The position numbers and the translations under genes are program-made. From contig NZ_AP028461.1 in the NCBI RefSeq assembly GCF_033097365.1, positions 10,939,501 to 11,003,500 of the forward strand: DNA of 64,000 nt, read 5' to 3'. The number at the start of each line of letters is the position of its first letter. The stretch's first letter is position 1. Under the pieces are notes generated by a model. The model did no database searches. It saw only the letters and a program-made list of their open reading frames with translations, and was not told where the DNA came from. Origin of the DNA: Actinoplanes sichuanensis. GTDB lineage: Bacteria; Actinomycetota; Actinomycetes; Mycobacteriales; Micromonosporaceae. Positions 34,621 through 43,014 of this stretch are shown here, one piece after another.

Positions 34621-36015
34621 GTGAAGAGCGTGCGGAAGCGGATCGCGGTCATCGGCGGCGGCATCGCGGGCCTTGCGGCGGCGGTGCGGCTGCGGGATCT
34701 CCATCCGTCCGGGGTCGACATCATCGTGTACGAGCGAAGCACCACCCTGGGTGGCAAGCTCCAGACCGGTGAGCTGGGCGGACGTCGGGTCGAGCGGGGT
34801 GCCGAGTCGTTTCTGAACAGTGGCTCCGACGGCGCCGAGTCGGCGGCCGTGGCACTGGCTCGGCGACTCGGTCTCGGTGACTCCCTGGTGCACCCGGCGG
34901 CCCGGCCGGCCGCGTTGGCGATCGGCGGCCGGCTCGCCCGGATCCCCACCGGCACCCTGGTCGGGGTGCCCGGCGACCTGTCCGTGCTGGACGGTGTGGC
35001 CCGGCCCGCCGGCGGCGCCGATGTGGACCGTGGCGTGCCGCTGCTGGCGCCCGGTGCCGATGTGGCGGTCGGTGCCCTGGTCCGCGAGCGGTATGGCGAC
35101 GAGGTGGTGGACCGGCTGGTCGACCCGATGCTCGGCGGGGTCTACGCGGGGCGGGCCGACCGGCTGTCCCTGCGCGTGACGATGCCGCAGCTGGCGGCCA
35201 CCGCGGAGACCGAGCACACGCTGGTCGACGCGGTCCGGGCGGCGCAGGCCCGCGGTCGGCGTATCCCGGGGCGGCCGGTCTTCGCGGCCGTCGACGGTGG
35301 GATGAGCCGTCTGATCAGCGCCGCCGCGTCGGCGTCGGGGGCACGCCTGGAGCTCGGGCTGCCGGTGCGCGAGCTTTCCCGTACCGCTGCGGGCCGTTGG
35401 AAGTTGATCTTCGGATCGGCGCCGGCGCCGCGGGTGGACGAGGTGGACGCGGTGATCCTCGCGGTTCCGGCCAAGCCGGCGGCGCGGCTGCTCGGTGACG
35501 CCGGGGCGGAGATCGCGGCCCTGGAGTATGCGAGTGTCGCGCTCGCCGCACTGGCCCTGCCCGCGGAGACGGCGCTGCCGGAGTTGTCCGGTTTCCTGGT
35601 CCCGCCGGGCGAGGGGACGCTGGTCAAGGCGGCCACGTTCTTCACCACGAAGTGGCCGCATCTGGCCGACCGGCCCGGCCCGGTGGTGGTGCGGGTGTCG
35701 CTGGGGCGCGCCGGCGAGGAGGAGCGGCTGCAGCTCGACGACGCGTCGCTGCTGGCCGTGGCCCGCCGGGAGTTGAGTGAGCTGATCGGCGCCACCCTGC
35801 CGGAGCCGGCCGAGTCGTGGGTGCAGCGCTGGGGTGGTGGCCTTCCGCAGTACGCGCCGGGTCATGCCGACCGGGCGGCGCGGGTGCGGGCCGGGTTGCC
35901 GGAGGGCCTGGCGGTCGCCGGGGCGGCGTTCGACGGCGTCGGCATCCCGGCGTGTGTGGCCAGTGGCGAGCGTGCGGCAGACGATGTGAGCAAGTTTCTG
36001 GAGGGGAATCGATGA
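34621..36015 (+). CDS. hemY: Coproporphyrinogen III oxidase / protoporphyrinogen oxidase (HemY/CgoX)
   Basis: 464 residues. FAD-dependent amine-oxidase fold with the dinucleotide motif [16 protein letters not shown] at the N-terminus, [22 protein letters not shown], and a C-terminal FAD contact [25 protein letters not shown]. Because chdC follows, it most likely oxidises coproporphyrinogen III to coproporphyrin III (CgoX role). The GTG at 34621 or the one at 34630 could be the start; the former is listed. ATGA overlap with chdC. Confidence 0.93.
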   Translation: MKSVRKRIAVIGGGIAGLAAAVRLRDLHPSGVDIIVYERSTTLGGKLQTGELGGRRVERGAESFLNSGSDGAESAAVALARRLGLGDSLVHPAARPAALAIGGRLARIPTGTLVGVPGDLSVLDGVARPAGGADVDRGVPLLAPGADVAVGALVRERYGDEVVDRLVDPMLGGVYAGRADRLSLRVTMPQLAATAETEHTLVDAVRAAQARGRRIPGRPVFAAVDGGMSRLISAAASASGARLELGLPVRELSRTAAGRWKLIFGSAPAPRVDEVDAVILAVPAKPAARLLGDAGAEIAALEYASVALAALALPAETALPELSGFLVPPGEGTLVKAATFFTTKWPHLADRPGPVVVRVSLGRAGEEERLQLDDASLLAVARRELSELIGATLPEPAESWVQRWGGGLPQYAPGHADRAARVRAGLPEGLAVAGAAFDGVGIPACVASGERAADDVSKFLEGNR

Positions 36016-36713
36016 CCGAGCAGACCAATGCGGCCCGCATCAAAGAGCTGAACGCGACGATCCGGTACACGATGTGGTCGGTGTTCCGGGTGTCGTCGCC
36101 GCTGCCGGCGCTGCGCGACGAGGTGGCCGGTGAGGTCGACGGCCTGTTCGAGCAGCTCGGCGGCAAAGACGTGACGGTTCGCGGCACCTACGACGTGTCG
36201 GGCCTGCGCGCCGACGCCGACATCATGATCTGGTGGCACTCCAGCTCGTCGGACGCGCTGCAGGACGCCTACGGACTGTTCCGCCGCACCGCGCTGGGCC
36301 GCCACCTGGAACCGGTCTGGTCGCAGATGGCGCTGCACCGCCCGGCCGAGTTCAACCGCAGCCACCTGCCGGCCTTCCTCGCCGGTGAGGATCCCCGCGC
36401 CTACCTGTGCGTCTACCCGTTCGTGCGGTCCTACGACTGGTATGTGCTGCCCGACGAGGAACGGCGCGCGATGCTGGCCGAGCACGGGCAGATGGCCCGA
36501 CCGTACCCGGACGTGCGGGCCAACACGGTCGCGTCGTTCGCGCTCGGCGACTACGAGTGGATGCTCGCCTTCGAGGCCGACGAACTACACCGGATCGTCG
36601 ACCTGATGCGTGACCTGCGGGCCTCGAAGGCCCGGCTGCACGTCCGCGAGGAGGTGCCGTTCTACACCGGCCGCCGCCGCTCGGTCACTGAGCTGATCGC
36701 GAATTTGCCATAG
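36012..36713 (+). CDS. chdC: Coproheme decarboxylase (HemQ/ChdC)
   Basis: 233 residues. Final enzyme of the coproporphyrin-dependent heme pathway, oxidatively decarboxylating coproheme to heme b with peroxide. Family features: YTMWSVFR near the N-terminus, the [25 protein letters not shown] block carrying the catalytic tyrosine, and [31 protein letters not shown]. Its start overlaps the hemY stop (ATGA). The ferrochelatase of this pathway is not in the window. The last 29 nt overlap the convergent acetyltransferase gene. Confidence 0.95.
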   Translation: MTEQTNAARIKELNATIRYTMWSVFRVSSPLPALRDEVAGEVDGLFEQLGGKDVTVRGTYDVSGLRADADIMIWWHSSSSDALQDAYGLFRRTALGRHLEPVWSQMALHRPAEFNRSHLPAFLAGEDPRAYLCVYPFVRSYDWYVLPDEERRAMLAEHGQMARPYPDVRANTVASFALGDYEWMLAFEADELHRIVDLMRDLRASKARLHVREEVPFYTGRRRSVTELIANLP

Positions 36714-37140
36714 GCACGTGGGGGATCCCGTCCTCCAGGAACTCCGGGCCGGTCGTCTCGAACCCGTATCTCCCGTAGAACCCGGCGAGGTGCGCCTGGG
36801 CGTCGAGTACGGCCGGCCGGTTACCGATCACCGCCAGGGCGTGTTCGATGAGGCGCCCGGCCAGACCGGCGCCACGGGCCTCCGGGGCGGTCACCACCCG
36901 GCCGATCCGCTCGACTCCGTGGTCGCTGAGGATCCGCAGGTAGGCCCGGACCTTCTTCCCCTGCGCGAACCACAGATGCCGGGTTCCGGGCTCATCGTCC
37001 CGTCCGTCCGGATCAAGGTAGGCACATTCCTGCTCGACCACGAAGACCTCGCTGCGCAGCTTGAGAATTTCGTAGAGGGTGGTGGTGTCCAGGTCGCGGA
37101 AGGACGCCACCCGCAGCTCGTCATGAGGTTCGGGATGCAT
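36685..37140 (-). CDS. GNAT N-acetyltransferase, ElaA-like
   Basis: 151 residues. The N-terminal part [28 protein letters not shown] is typical of ElaA-type acetyltransferases; the acetyl-CoA loop is [22 protein letters not shown], and the C-terminal strand is [15 protein letters not shown]. Substrate unknown. The ATG at 37140 is preceded by TATGTT-N6 and no Shine-Dalgarno; the frame is open upstream but nothing there fits the family. Confidence 0.88.
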   Translation of the reverse strand: MHPEPHDELRVASFRDLDTTTLYEILKLRSEVFVVEQECAYLDPDGRDDEPGTRHLWFAQGKKVRAYLRILSDHGVERIGRVVTAPEARGAGLAGRLIEHALAVIGNRPAVLDAQAHLAGFYGRYGFETTGPEFLEDGIPHVPMANSRSAQ

Positions 37141-37146
37141 CGGCAC

Positions 37147-37152
37147 AACATA
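37147..37152 (-). promoter_or_regulatory. Leaderless -10 for the ElaA-like gene
   Basis: TATGTT, 6 nt (GTGCCG), then the ATG at 37140. Confidence 0.5.
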
Positions 37153-37191
37153 CGCGGCAGTGCGACGTTGTACCGGTGAAGGGAGGGCTTC

Positions 37192-37446
37192 ATGATCAAG
37201 ACGAGTAAGTTGTTCGGGAGCAAGACGAGGGTGACCTTCTCCCTGCCGGCGGACGTGCCGGCCGGGACGGTCAGTGTGGTCGGTGACTTCAACGGCTGGG
37301 AGCCCGGAAAACACGAGCTCCAGGTGCGGCGCAACGGCACCCGGACGGTCAGCGTGCCGCTCGAGCCCGGGCACTACAAGTTCCGCTATCTGGCCACCGA
37401 CGGCGTCTGGCTGGACGACGAGGATGGCAGCGAACTTCATCTATAA
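37192..37446 (+). CDS. Stand-alone CBM48 / early-set (glycogen-binding-like) domain protein
   Basis: 84 residues. A single E-set domain of the AMPK-beta/isoamylase N-terminal type: VTFSLPADVPAGTVSVVGDFNGWEP followed by VPLEPGHYKFRYLATDGVWLDDED. The aromatic DFNGW motif is the carbohydrate contact in relatives. No catalytic part, so it would act as a glycogen-binding or regulatory protein. GGGAGGG lies about 6 nt before the ATG. Divergent from the acetyltransferase and followed by wrbA. Confidence 0.9.
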   Translation: MIKTSKLFGSKTRVTFSLPADVPAGTVSVVGDFNGWEPGKHELQVRRNGTRTVSVPLEPGHYKFRYLATDGVWLDDEDGSELHL

Positions 37447-37484
37447 ACGTTTCGGTCGGGCCTCGGGGGAGATCTCCTGTAGTC

Positions 37485-38087
37485 ATGGCTGATGTGAAAC
37501 TGGCGATCATCTATTACTCGTCGACCGGCACCATCCACTCCATGGCTTCTCGGTTGAGCGAGGCGGCTGAGAAGGCCGGTGCCGAGGTGCGGCTGCGCCA
37601 GGTCGCCGAGCTGGCTCCCGCGGAGGCGATCGCGTCCAACGCGGCGTGGAGCCAGCACTTCGACCGGACCAAGAACGAGCCGAAGGCGGCCGCCGACGAT
37701 GTGGTCTGGGCCGATGCCGTGCTCTTCGGCACACCCACCCGATACGGCAACGTCGCCAGCCAGCTCAAGCAGTTCCTGGACACCCTGGGCCCGCAGTGGG
37801 CGCAGGGTCAACTGGCGAACAAGGCGTACGCCGGGTTCACCGCCTCGATGACCGAGCACGGCGGGCAGGAGTCGACGCTGCTGGCGCTGTACAACACCAT
37901 CTACCACTTCGGTGGGGTGGTGGTGGCGCCCGGATACACCGATCCGCTGAAGTTCGCCGACGGCAACCCGTACGGCGTCTCGCATGTCACCGGAGGCGGC
38001 AACGACGCCCCGCTGGGTGACGCGCAGCACGCGGCACTCGATCACCTCGCCCAGCGCATCGTCAGCATCGGCGGCAAGCTCCGCTAG
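37485..38087 (+). CDS. wrbA: NAD(P)H:quinone oxidoreductase, WrbA family
   Basis: 200 residues. Flavodoxin-like fold: FMN phosphate loop [12 protein letters not shown] (10-21), [19 protein letters not shown] and the FMN-binding [15 protein letters not shown] C-terminal loop. Two-electron reduction of quinones, protecting from redox cycling. The WrbA insertion APGYTDPL...[11 protein letters not shown] is present. The GGGGAGA site is about 12 nt from the ATG, rather far. Confidence 0.94.
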   Translation: MADVKLAIIYYSSTGTIHSMASRLSEAAEKAGAEVRLRQVAELAPAEAIASNAAWSQHFDRTKNEPKAAADDVVWADAVLFGTPTRYGNVASQLKQFLDTLGPQWAQGQLANKAYAGFTASMTEHGGQESTLLALYNTIYHFGGVVVAPGYTDPLKFADGNPYGVSHVTGGGNDAPLGDAQHAALDHLAQRIVSIGGKLR

Positions 38088-38090
38088 TTT
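38085..38090 (+). promoter_or_regulatory. Leaderless -10 for thyA
   Basis: TAGTTT, 7 nt, then the ATG at 38098. It overlaps the wrbA stop codon. Confidence 0.45.
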
Positions 38091-38097
38091 GGTCGGC

Positions 38098-38895
38098 ATG
38101 GCTGTCGACACCCAATACGAAGACCTCCTGCGGCGCGTCCTGGAGTCCGGCACTCCCAAGAGCGACCGCACCGGTACGGGGACGCTCAGCCTCTTCGGTG
38201 AGCGTCTCCGCTACGACCTGTCCCAAGGGTTTCCGCTGGTCACGACCAAGCGGGTGCATTTCAAGTCGCTCGCCGTGGAGCTGCTCTGGTTCCTCCGCGG
38301 AGACACCAACGTGCAGTGGCTGCGCGACCAGGGCGTGACGATCTGGGACGAGTGGGCGGCTCCGGACGGTTCGCTCGGGCCGGTCTACGGCAAGCAGTGG
38401 CGGTCCTGGCCGACGTCGCGGGGTGATGTCGATCAGCTGGCCGAGGTGGTGGAGAGCATCCGGACGAATCCGGACTCCCGGCGCATGATCGTGTCCGCCT
38501 GGAACGTGTCCGACATCCCGGACATGGCACTCGCACCCTGCCACGCGCTGTTCCAGTTCTACGTGGCCGACGGCAGGCTCTCCTGCCAGCTCTACCAGCG
38601 CAGCGCCGACCTCTTCCTGGGTGTGCCGTTCAACATCGCCAGCTACGCGCTGCTCACCCAGCTGATCGCCGCGCACGTCGGTCTGGAGCCGGGCGACTTC
38701 ATCTGGGTCGGTGGCGACGTGCACATCTACACCAACCACATCGAACAGGTGAGAGAGCAGCTCACCCGCGAGCCTTACCCGTTCCCGACACTGGAGGTCA
38801 AGCCGCGGGAGAGTCTCTTCGAGCACGAGTTCGAGGACTTCACCGTGGTCGGCTACCGGCACCACCCGCTGATCAAGGCACCCGTCGCGGTATGA
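38098..38895 (+). CDS. thyA: Thymidylate synthase
   Basis: 265 residues, the short bacterial ThyA form. Converts dUMP to dTMP with methylenetetrahydrofolate. Signatures: [25 protein letters not shown], the catalytic Cys in [30 protein letters not shown] and [10 protein letters not shown]. Followed with a 4-nt overlap by folA, which regenerates the folate cofactor; dut (8.0 kb) makes the substrate and folD (15.6 kb) the one-carbon donor. Confidence 0.98.
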   Translation: MAVDTQYEDLLRRVLESGTPKSDRTGTGTLSLFGERLRYDLSQGFPLVTTKRVHFKSLAVELLWFLRGDTNVQWLRDQGVTIWDEWAAPDGSLGPVYGKQWRSWPTSRGDVDQLAEVVESIRTNPDSRRMIVSAWNVSDIPDMALAPCHALFQFYVADGRLSCQLYQRSADLFLGVPFNIASYALLTQLIAAHVGLEPGDFIWVGGDVHIYTNHIEQVREQLTREPYPFPTLEVKPRESLFEHEFEDFTVVGYRHHPLIKAPVAV

Positions 38896-39368
38896 CCATC
38901 CACATGATCTGGGCCGAGGCCCGCGGCCGGGTGATCGGTGCCGGCCCGACGATCCCCTGGCGGGTTCCGGGCGAGCAGCGGACCTTCAAGGAACGGACGA
39001 TGGGCGCCGCGGTCGTGATGGGCCGGGCCACCTGGGATTCGCTGCCCCGGCGCCCGCTGCCCGGTCGGGAGAACATCGTGCTCACCCGTTCGCGGGACTG
39101 GTCGGCGCCCGGCGCCACCGTGGTGCACTCGCTCGACGAGGTGAAGGCCGACGACTTCTGGGTGATGGGCGGCGGCGAGATCTACGCCGCCTTCCTGCCG
39201 CGCGCCGGCCACATCGTGCGCACCCGGATCGAGCTCGACGTGGCCGGTGACGTCCACGCCCCGGAGCTCGGTGACGACTGGGTCGTCACCGAGTCCAGCG
39301 GGACGATCACCGCGGAGAACGGTGTCTCCTACGTGATCGAGGATCTCAGGCGGCGGGATCCAGCCTGA
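38892..39368 (+). CDS. folA: Dihydrofolate reductase
   Basis: 158 residues. Reduces dihydrofolate to tetrahydrofolate with NADPH. Motifs: [25 protein letters not shown] (the acidic residue at the active site is Glu in GEQ), [20 protein letters not shown] and the [15 protein letters not shown] glycine motif. ATG overlaps the thyA stop. The last 23 nt overlap convergent msrB. Confidence 0.95.
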   Translation: MTIHMIWAEARGRVIGAGPTIPWRVPGEQRTFKERTMGAAVVMGRATWDSLPRRPLPGRENIVLTRSRDWSAPGATVVHSLDEVKADDFWVMGGGEIYAAFLPRAGHIVRTRIELDVAGDVHAPELGDDWVVTESSGTITAENGVSYVIEDLRRRDPA

Positions 39369-39744
39369 TCGACAGGCTGTTCACACAGTGCCGCGTGTTC
39401 TTCGGGGTGAAGCCCTCACCCCGGAACACGTGACCCAGGTGTGAGTCGCAGTTGGCGCACCTGATCTCGGTGCGCACCATCCCGAGGGTGCGGTCCTCGA
39501 TCTCCCGGACCGCGCCCGGGATCGCGTCGTCGTAGGACGGCCAGCCGCAGTGGCTGTCGAACTTGCTGCCGCTCTCATACAGTGCCGCGCCGCAGGCCCG
39601 GCAGTTGTAGACGCCCTCGGTCTTGGTCTCCACGTACTCACCACTCCACGGCCGCTCCGTACCGGCCTCGCGGAGCACGTAGAACTCCTCCGGGGACAGG
39701 CGGATGCGCCACTCGTCCTGAGTGGTAGGCAGATCGGTCGTCAT
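39346..39744 (-). CDS. msrB: Peptide methionine-R-sulfoxide reductase
   Basis: 132 residues. Repairs methionine-R-sulfoxide. The zinc site is CRACG / CANC, SHCGWPSYDD is the family signature, and the catalytic Cys lies in [10 protein letters not shown]. The ATG at 39744 is preceded by TACGGT-N7 without a Shine-Dalgarno. In mycobacteria msrB is also near the heme genes. Confidence 0.97.
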   Translation of the reverse strand: MTTDLPTTQDEWRIRLSPEEFYVLREAGTERPWSGEYVETKTEGVYNCRACGAALYESGSKFDSHCGWPSYDDAIPGAVREIEDRTLGMVRTEIRCANCDSHLGHVFRGEGFTPKNTRHCVNSLSIRLDPAA

Positions 39745-39751
39745 GCTGTCA

Positions 39752-39757
39752 ACCGTA
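39752..39757 (-). promoter_or_regulatory. Leaderless -10 for msrB
   Basis: TACGGT, 7 nt, then the ATG at 39744. Confidence 0.5.
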
Positions 39758-39808
39758 CGTCGCACGCCCGGTCCGCCAGGAGTGATGTTCACCCGGAGTT
39801 GACCGGTC

Positions 39809-40288
39809 ATGGAAGGTGCTTCTCCCGCGACGTTCCGGCCGACCTGGCAGCAGGGTCTGGGCCACGGTCTCTACCTCGGCGTGTACGGCGCTGTGGCGAC
39901 TGTCACGACAGGGGTGATGGTGGCTCTCCTGTGGTCCGGCCCACCCGGCTGGACGTGGGCCGCGCTGATCGTGACGCCCCTGGTCACGGGTGCTCTGGCC
40001 GGTCTGCTGGCGGGGCGTCGGACCGGCGTCGAGGTGGGTGCGCGCGGGATCCGTACCTCATCGGTCTTCGAAGAGGGTGTCGCGCCGTGGAGTCGGGTGG
40101 TGGACCTGCGGGCCGAGCGGCGCGGGCGGCGCAACGTGGTCTCGGTCTATCTGGATTCGGGGGCCAGCGTGCAACTGCACGCACCGTACAGCGGGGGATT
40201 GTTCGCGGCGGATCCCCAGTTCGAGCTCAAGGTGTTCGCGCTGTCCCATTTGTGGCGGAGTCACCGTTTCGGTGGTCTTCCGGGCTGA
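39809..40288 (+). CDS. Small membrane protein with PH-like domain
   Basis: 159 residues. Two membrane helices (about 20-45 and 50-68, VATVTTGVMVALLW and ALIVTPLVTGALAGLLAG) then a beta-rich cytosolic domain (VEVGARGIRTSSVFEEGVAPWSRVVDLRAERR) resembling the bacterial PH-like modules attached to membrane hairpins. Function unknown. The ribosome site before ATG 39809 is weak. Divergent from msrB. Confidence 0.75.
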   Translation: MEGASPATFRPTWQQGLGHGLYLGVYGAVATVTTGVMVALLWSGPPGWTWAALIVTPLVTGALAGLLAGRRTGVEVGARGIRTSSVFEEGVAPWSRVVDLRAERRGRRNVVSVYLDSGASVQLHAPYSGGLFAADPQFELKVFALSHLWRSHRFGGLPG

Positions 40289-40386
40289 AGACCCGCCGGA
40301 GGGTGTTTCCGGGTAAAACGGGCAATTACCGTTAAGCTCCCGTGCGACCATGGAACGTACCTTCCGCAACAGAACGGATACTCCTC

Positions 40387-40959
40387 ATGAGCTTTTCGCG
40401 CCGTCCGGCCGCTGGAATCGCCACGGTCGGTGCCTCAGTTCTTGCTGCTCTGGCCCTCGGTGGTGCCCCCGCCATGGCGGCTGACGTCATGATGAAGACC
40501 GGTCACGCGATCATCACGCCGACCCCCGATACCGGGGACCAGCGCGGCAACCCGGGCTACGGCGGCACTGTCCAGCAGGTGCCCGGCACTCCGGCCACCA
40601 CGACCCCGGCGCCGGCTGTGACGACCCCGGCCCCGGCCGGCACCGTCAAGGCGGCGACCGCCACGCCGACCCGTGGCGGCCCCGGTTACACGCCGTCGCA
40701 GGGCATCAGCGGTTCGCCGTCCCCGTCGGTGACGCAGAGCCTGCCCACCGGCACCGTCAAGGAGACCCCGGGCACCGGCGTCAACTCGGCGACCGCGGGC
40801 CCGCGGCCCTCCACCAGCGCCGGTGGCCAGGGCGTCAGCTCGGGCACCCGCCTCGCGGTGACCGGCGCCCCGCTCGGTGGCACCCTCGCCCTCGGCGGCC
40901 TGATGCTGGCCGGCGGCGTGGCCGCGGTCTGGTACACCCGTCGCCGCCGCAGCGCCTGA
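40387..40959 (+). CDS. Secreted Pro/Thr/Gly-rich surface protein with LAVTG sorting signal
   Basis: 190 residues. Signal peptide (about 1-31, cleavage after AMA), a low-complexity Pro/Thr/Ser/Gly region with repeated TPAPA and GTVK segments, and a C-terminal sorting signal: LAVTG (about 156-160), a hydrophobic helix and a basic YTRRRRSA tail. LAxTG is the motif used by class E sortases of actinobacteria, so covalent attachment to peptidoglycan is expected. No sortase gene is in the window. The start at ATG 40387 is chosen from the signal peptide; no clear Shine-Dalgarno. Confidence 0.85.
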   Translation: MSFSRRPAAGIATVGASVLAALALGGAPAMAADVMMKTGHAIITPTPDTGDQRGNPGYGGTVQQVPGTPATTTPAPAVTTPAPAGTVKAATATPTRGGPGYTPSQGISGSPSPSVTQSLPTGTVKETPGTGVNSATAGPRPSTSAGGQGVSSGTRLAVTGAPLGGTLALGGLMLAGGVAAVWYTRRRRSA

Positions 40960-41017
40960 CGATCATTCTCGGCACGGCCGTCCGGTTCGCCGGGCGGCCT
41001 GCGCCCCTCGTTGCCCG

Positions 41018-41023
41018 TAGGCT
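41018..41023 (+). promoter_or_regulatory. Leaderless -10 for the LigD-type polymerase gene
   Basis: TAGGCT, 6 nt, then the ATG at 41030. Confidence 0.5.
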
Positions 41024-41029
41024 CGGGAC

Positions 41030-42049
41030 ATGCCGAAAGCAGCCGCTGAAGAGCATGAGATCGCCGGCCACATCGTGCGCCTGAGCAGCCCCGACAAGAT
41101 CGTCTTTCCGGGCCGCGGATTCACCAAACGGGACGTCTTCGACTACTACCTGGCGGTCGGCGACGGCATCCTGCGGGCGCTCCACGACCGTCCCACCACG
41201 CTCCAGCGCTTCCCCGACGGCATCGAGGGCGAGGCGTTCTACCAGAAACGCATCCCCACCCGCGGCGTCCCCGACTGGATCAAGACCGCGACGATCAAAT
41301 TCCCCAGCATGCGTACGGCCGACGAGCTCAGCCCGGCCGACCTGGCCCATGTCGCCTGGGCCGCCCAGATGGGCACCGTGGTCTTCCACCCCTGGCCGGT
41401 GCGCGCCGCCGCCCCCGACGAACCCGACGAACTGCGCATCGACCTCGACCCGCAGCCCGGCACCGGTTTCGCCGACGTGATCGCCACCGCCGGAGTGGTC
41501 CGCGAGGTCCTCGCCGAGCTGGGCTGGACCGGCTACCCGAAGACCTCGGGCGGCCGCGGTGTCCACATCTACGTGCGGATCGCCCCACGCTGGTCGTTCG
41601 TGGACGTGCGGCGTGCCGTGATCGCCCTGGCCCGTGAGGTGGAGCGCCGCAACCCGGCCGGCATCACCACCTCCTGGTGGAAGGAGGAGCGCGGCGAGCG
41701 GGTCTTCCTCGACTACAACCAGATGGCCCGGGACCGGACCATCGCCTGCGCCTACTCACTGCGGGCCAACGCCCGGGCCACCGTCTCCGCCCCGGTCACC
41801 TGGGCCGAGCTGGCCTCGGCCGAGCCCGACGACTTCGACCTGCGGACCATGCCGGCCCGGTTCGCCGAGGTGGGCGACCCGCACGCGGGCATCGACGACG
41901 TCGCCCACGACCTCACCCCGCTGCTGGAGTGGGTCGAGCGCGACGAGAAGGCCGGCCTCGGCGACCTGCCCTACCCGCCGGACCATCCGAAGATGCCCGG
42001 CGAGCCCAAGCGGGTGCAGCCCTCCAAGGACCGCGACCTAAAGCAGTAG
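41030..42049 (+). CDS. Stand-alone LigD-type polymerase (primase-polymerase) domain protein
   Basis: 339 residues. Matches the polymerase domain of NHEJ LigD: LSSPDKIVFPGRGFTKRDVFDYYLAVG, catalytic Asp pair in LRIDLDPQPG, YPKTSGGRGVHIYVRI, and a third acidic motif in VFLDYNQMARDRTIACAYSLRA. No ligase or nuclease domain is fused. Predicted to add or fill in (ribo)nucleotides at DNA ends. A separate ATP-dependent ligase is 2.5 kb away, but no ku gene is in the window. Its last 12 nt overlap the convergent acetyltransferase. Confidence 0.92.
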   Translation: MPKAAAEEHEIAGHIVRLSSPDKIVFPGRGFTKRDVFDYYLAVGDGILRALHDRPTTLQRFPDGIEGEAFYQKRIPTRGVPDWIKTATIKFPSMRTADELSPADLAHVAWAAQMGTVVFHPWPVRAAAPDEPDELRIDLDPQPGTGFADVIATAGVVREVLAELGWTGYPKTSGGRGVHIYVRIAPRWSFVDVRRAVIALAREVERRNPAGITTSWWKEERGERVFLDYNQMARDRTIACAYSLRANARATVSAPVTWAELASAEPDDFDLRTMPARFAEVGDPHAGIDDVAHDLTPLLEWVERDEKAGLGDLPYPPDHPKMPGEPKRVQPSKDRDLKQ

Positions 42050-42532
42050 TTTCATGCCCTCGTGGGACGCCTCGAAGCCGAGGGCGGCATAGAAGCGGTG
42101 CGCGTCGGTGCGCCGCTTGTCCGTGGTGAGCTGGACGATCGCGCAACCCCGCTCGCGGGCCCGGTCGATCGTCCAGCGGATCAGCTCGCCGCCCAGGCCG
42201 CGGCCACGGCGACCCGAGTCGATCCGGACCGCCTCGATCAGCATCCGCTCGGCCCCGTTGCGGCTCAGGCCCGGGATGAACGTGAGCTGGCACGTCCCGA
42301 TCACCTCGTCGCCGTCGACGGCCACGATCAGCTCGTTGCGGTCGTCGGCGTCGATCGCCTCGAACGCCGCCCACACCGCCGCGTCGACCGCCTCCGGCAC
42401 GGCTCCCTCTCTGCTGCCGAACCCCCGCTTGCGGCTGATCTCATCATCGGCGAGCAGGGTGAGAACGGCTGGTACATCGGCACGGGTGGCGATCCGGATC
42501 TGCATGATCGAAAGCTTGTCACGGGCTGTCAT
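42038..42532 (-). CDS. GNAT N-acetyltransferase
   Basis: 164 residues. Standard GNAT fold: IRIATRADVPAVLTLLADDE, ELIVAVDGDEVIGTCQLTFI, acetyl-CoA loop EAVRIDSGRRGRGLGGELIRW and RFYAALGFEASHEGM. Substrate unknown. The ATG at 42532 follows GAAGGT; a second ATG at 42505 would remove nine residues. Confidence 0.9.
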   Translation of the reverse strand: MTARDKLSIMQIRIATRADVPAVLTLLADDEISRKRGFGSREGAVPEAVDAAVWAAFEAIDADDRNELIVAVDGDEVIGTCQLTFIPGLSRNGAERMLIEAVRIDSGRRGRGLGGELIRWTIDRARERGCAIVQLTTDKRRTDAHRFYAALGFEASHEGMKLLL

Positions 42533-42549
42533 GGGACCTTCACGTCGGG

Positions 42550-42555
42550 CACGAT
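42550..42555 (+). promoter_or_regulatory. Possible leaderless -10 for the potassium channel gene
   Basis: CACGAT, 6 nt, then the ATG at 42562; identical to the hexamer before hemE. Confidence 0.35.
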
Positions 42556-42561
42556 GACCTC

Positions 42562-43014
42562 ATGGACGCGCTGCTCTGGTTGCCGCGACTGCTGTACCGC
42601 GCCGTGGTCTGGCTGGCCAACTCACCCAAGACGCTGCTGATCGCGTACTCGATCCTGATCGTCGTCTGCGGTGTTCTCTACCGGCATTTCGAGCATCGGA
42701 GCATCGGCGACTCGATCTGGTGGGCCGTCGTGACCGCCTCCACCGTCGGCTATGGCGACATCTCCCCGACCTCCTGGCAGGCCCGGGTGATGGCCGGGAT
42801 CCTCATCTCGGTCATGGTGCTGCTGGTCATCCCGCTGATCACCGCGCATTTCGCCAGCCGGCTCATCGTCGACAACGATGCCTTCCGCCACGAGGAGCAG
42901 GAGGAGATCAAGCACCACCTGCGGGTGATCCGGGCGATCCTCGAGGAGCGTCAGAGCGACCCGGTCACTTCGGAGGGCAGCGCAAACCCTCCTGAGGGAC
43001 CTTCAGATCGATGA
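42562..43014 (+). CDS. Two-helix potassium channel
   Basis: 150 residues. Two membrane helices (about 27-45 and 78-100) around a pore loop with the selectivity filter TVGYGD (STVGYGDISPT). The C-terminal cytosolic tail is short, with HEEQEEIKHHLRVIRAILEERQ, probably a tetramerising coiled coil; no RCK domain. Homotetrameric K+ channel. Third potassium-related locus in the window. The last 50 nt overlap the convergent hydrolase gene. Confidence 0.93.
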   Translation: MDALLWLPRLLYRAVVWLANSPKTLLIAYSILIVVCGVLYRHFEHRSIGDSIWWAVVTASTVGYGDISPTSWQARVMAGILISVMVLLVIPLITAHFASRLIVDNDAFRHEEQEEIKHHLRVIRAILEERQSDPVTSEGSANPPEGPSDR

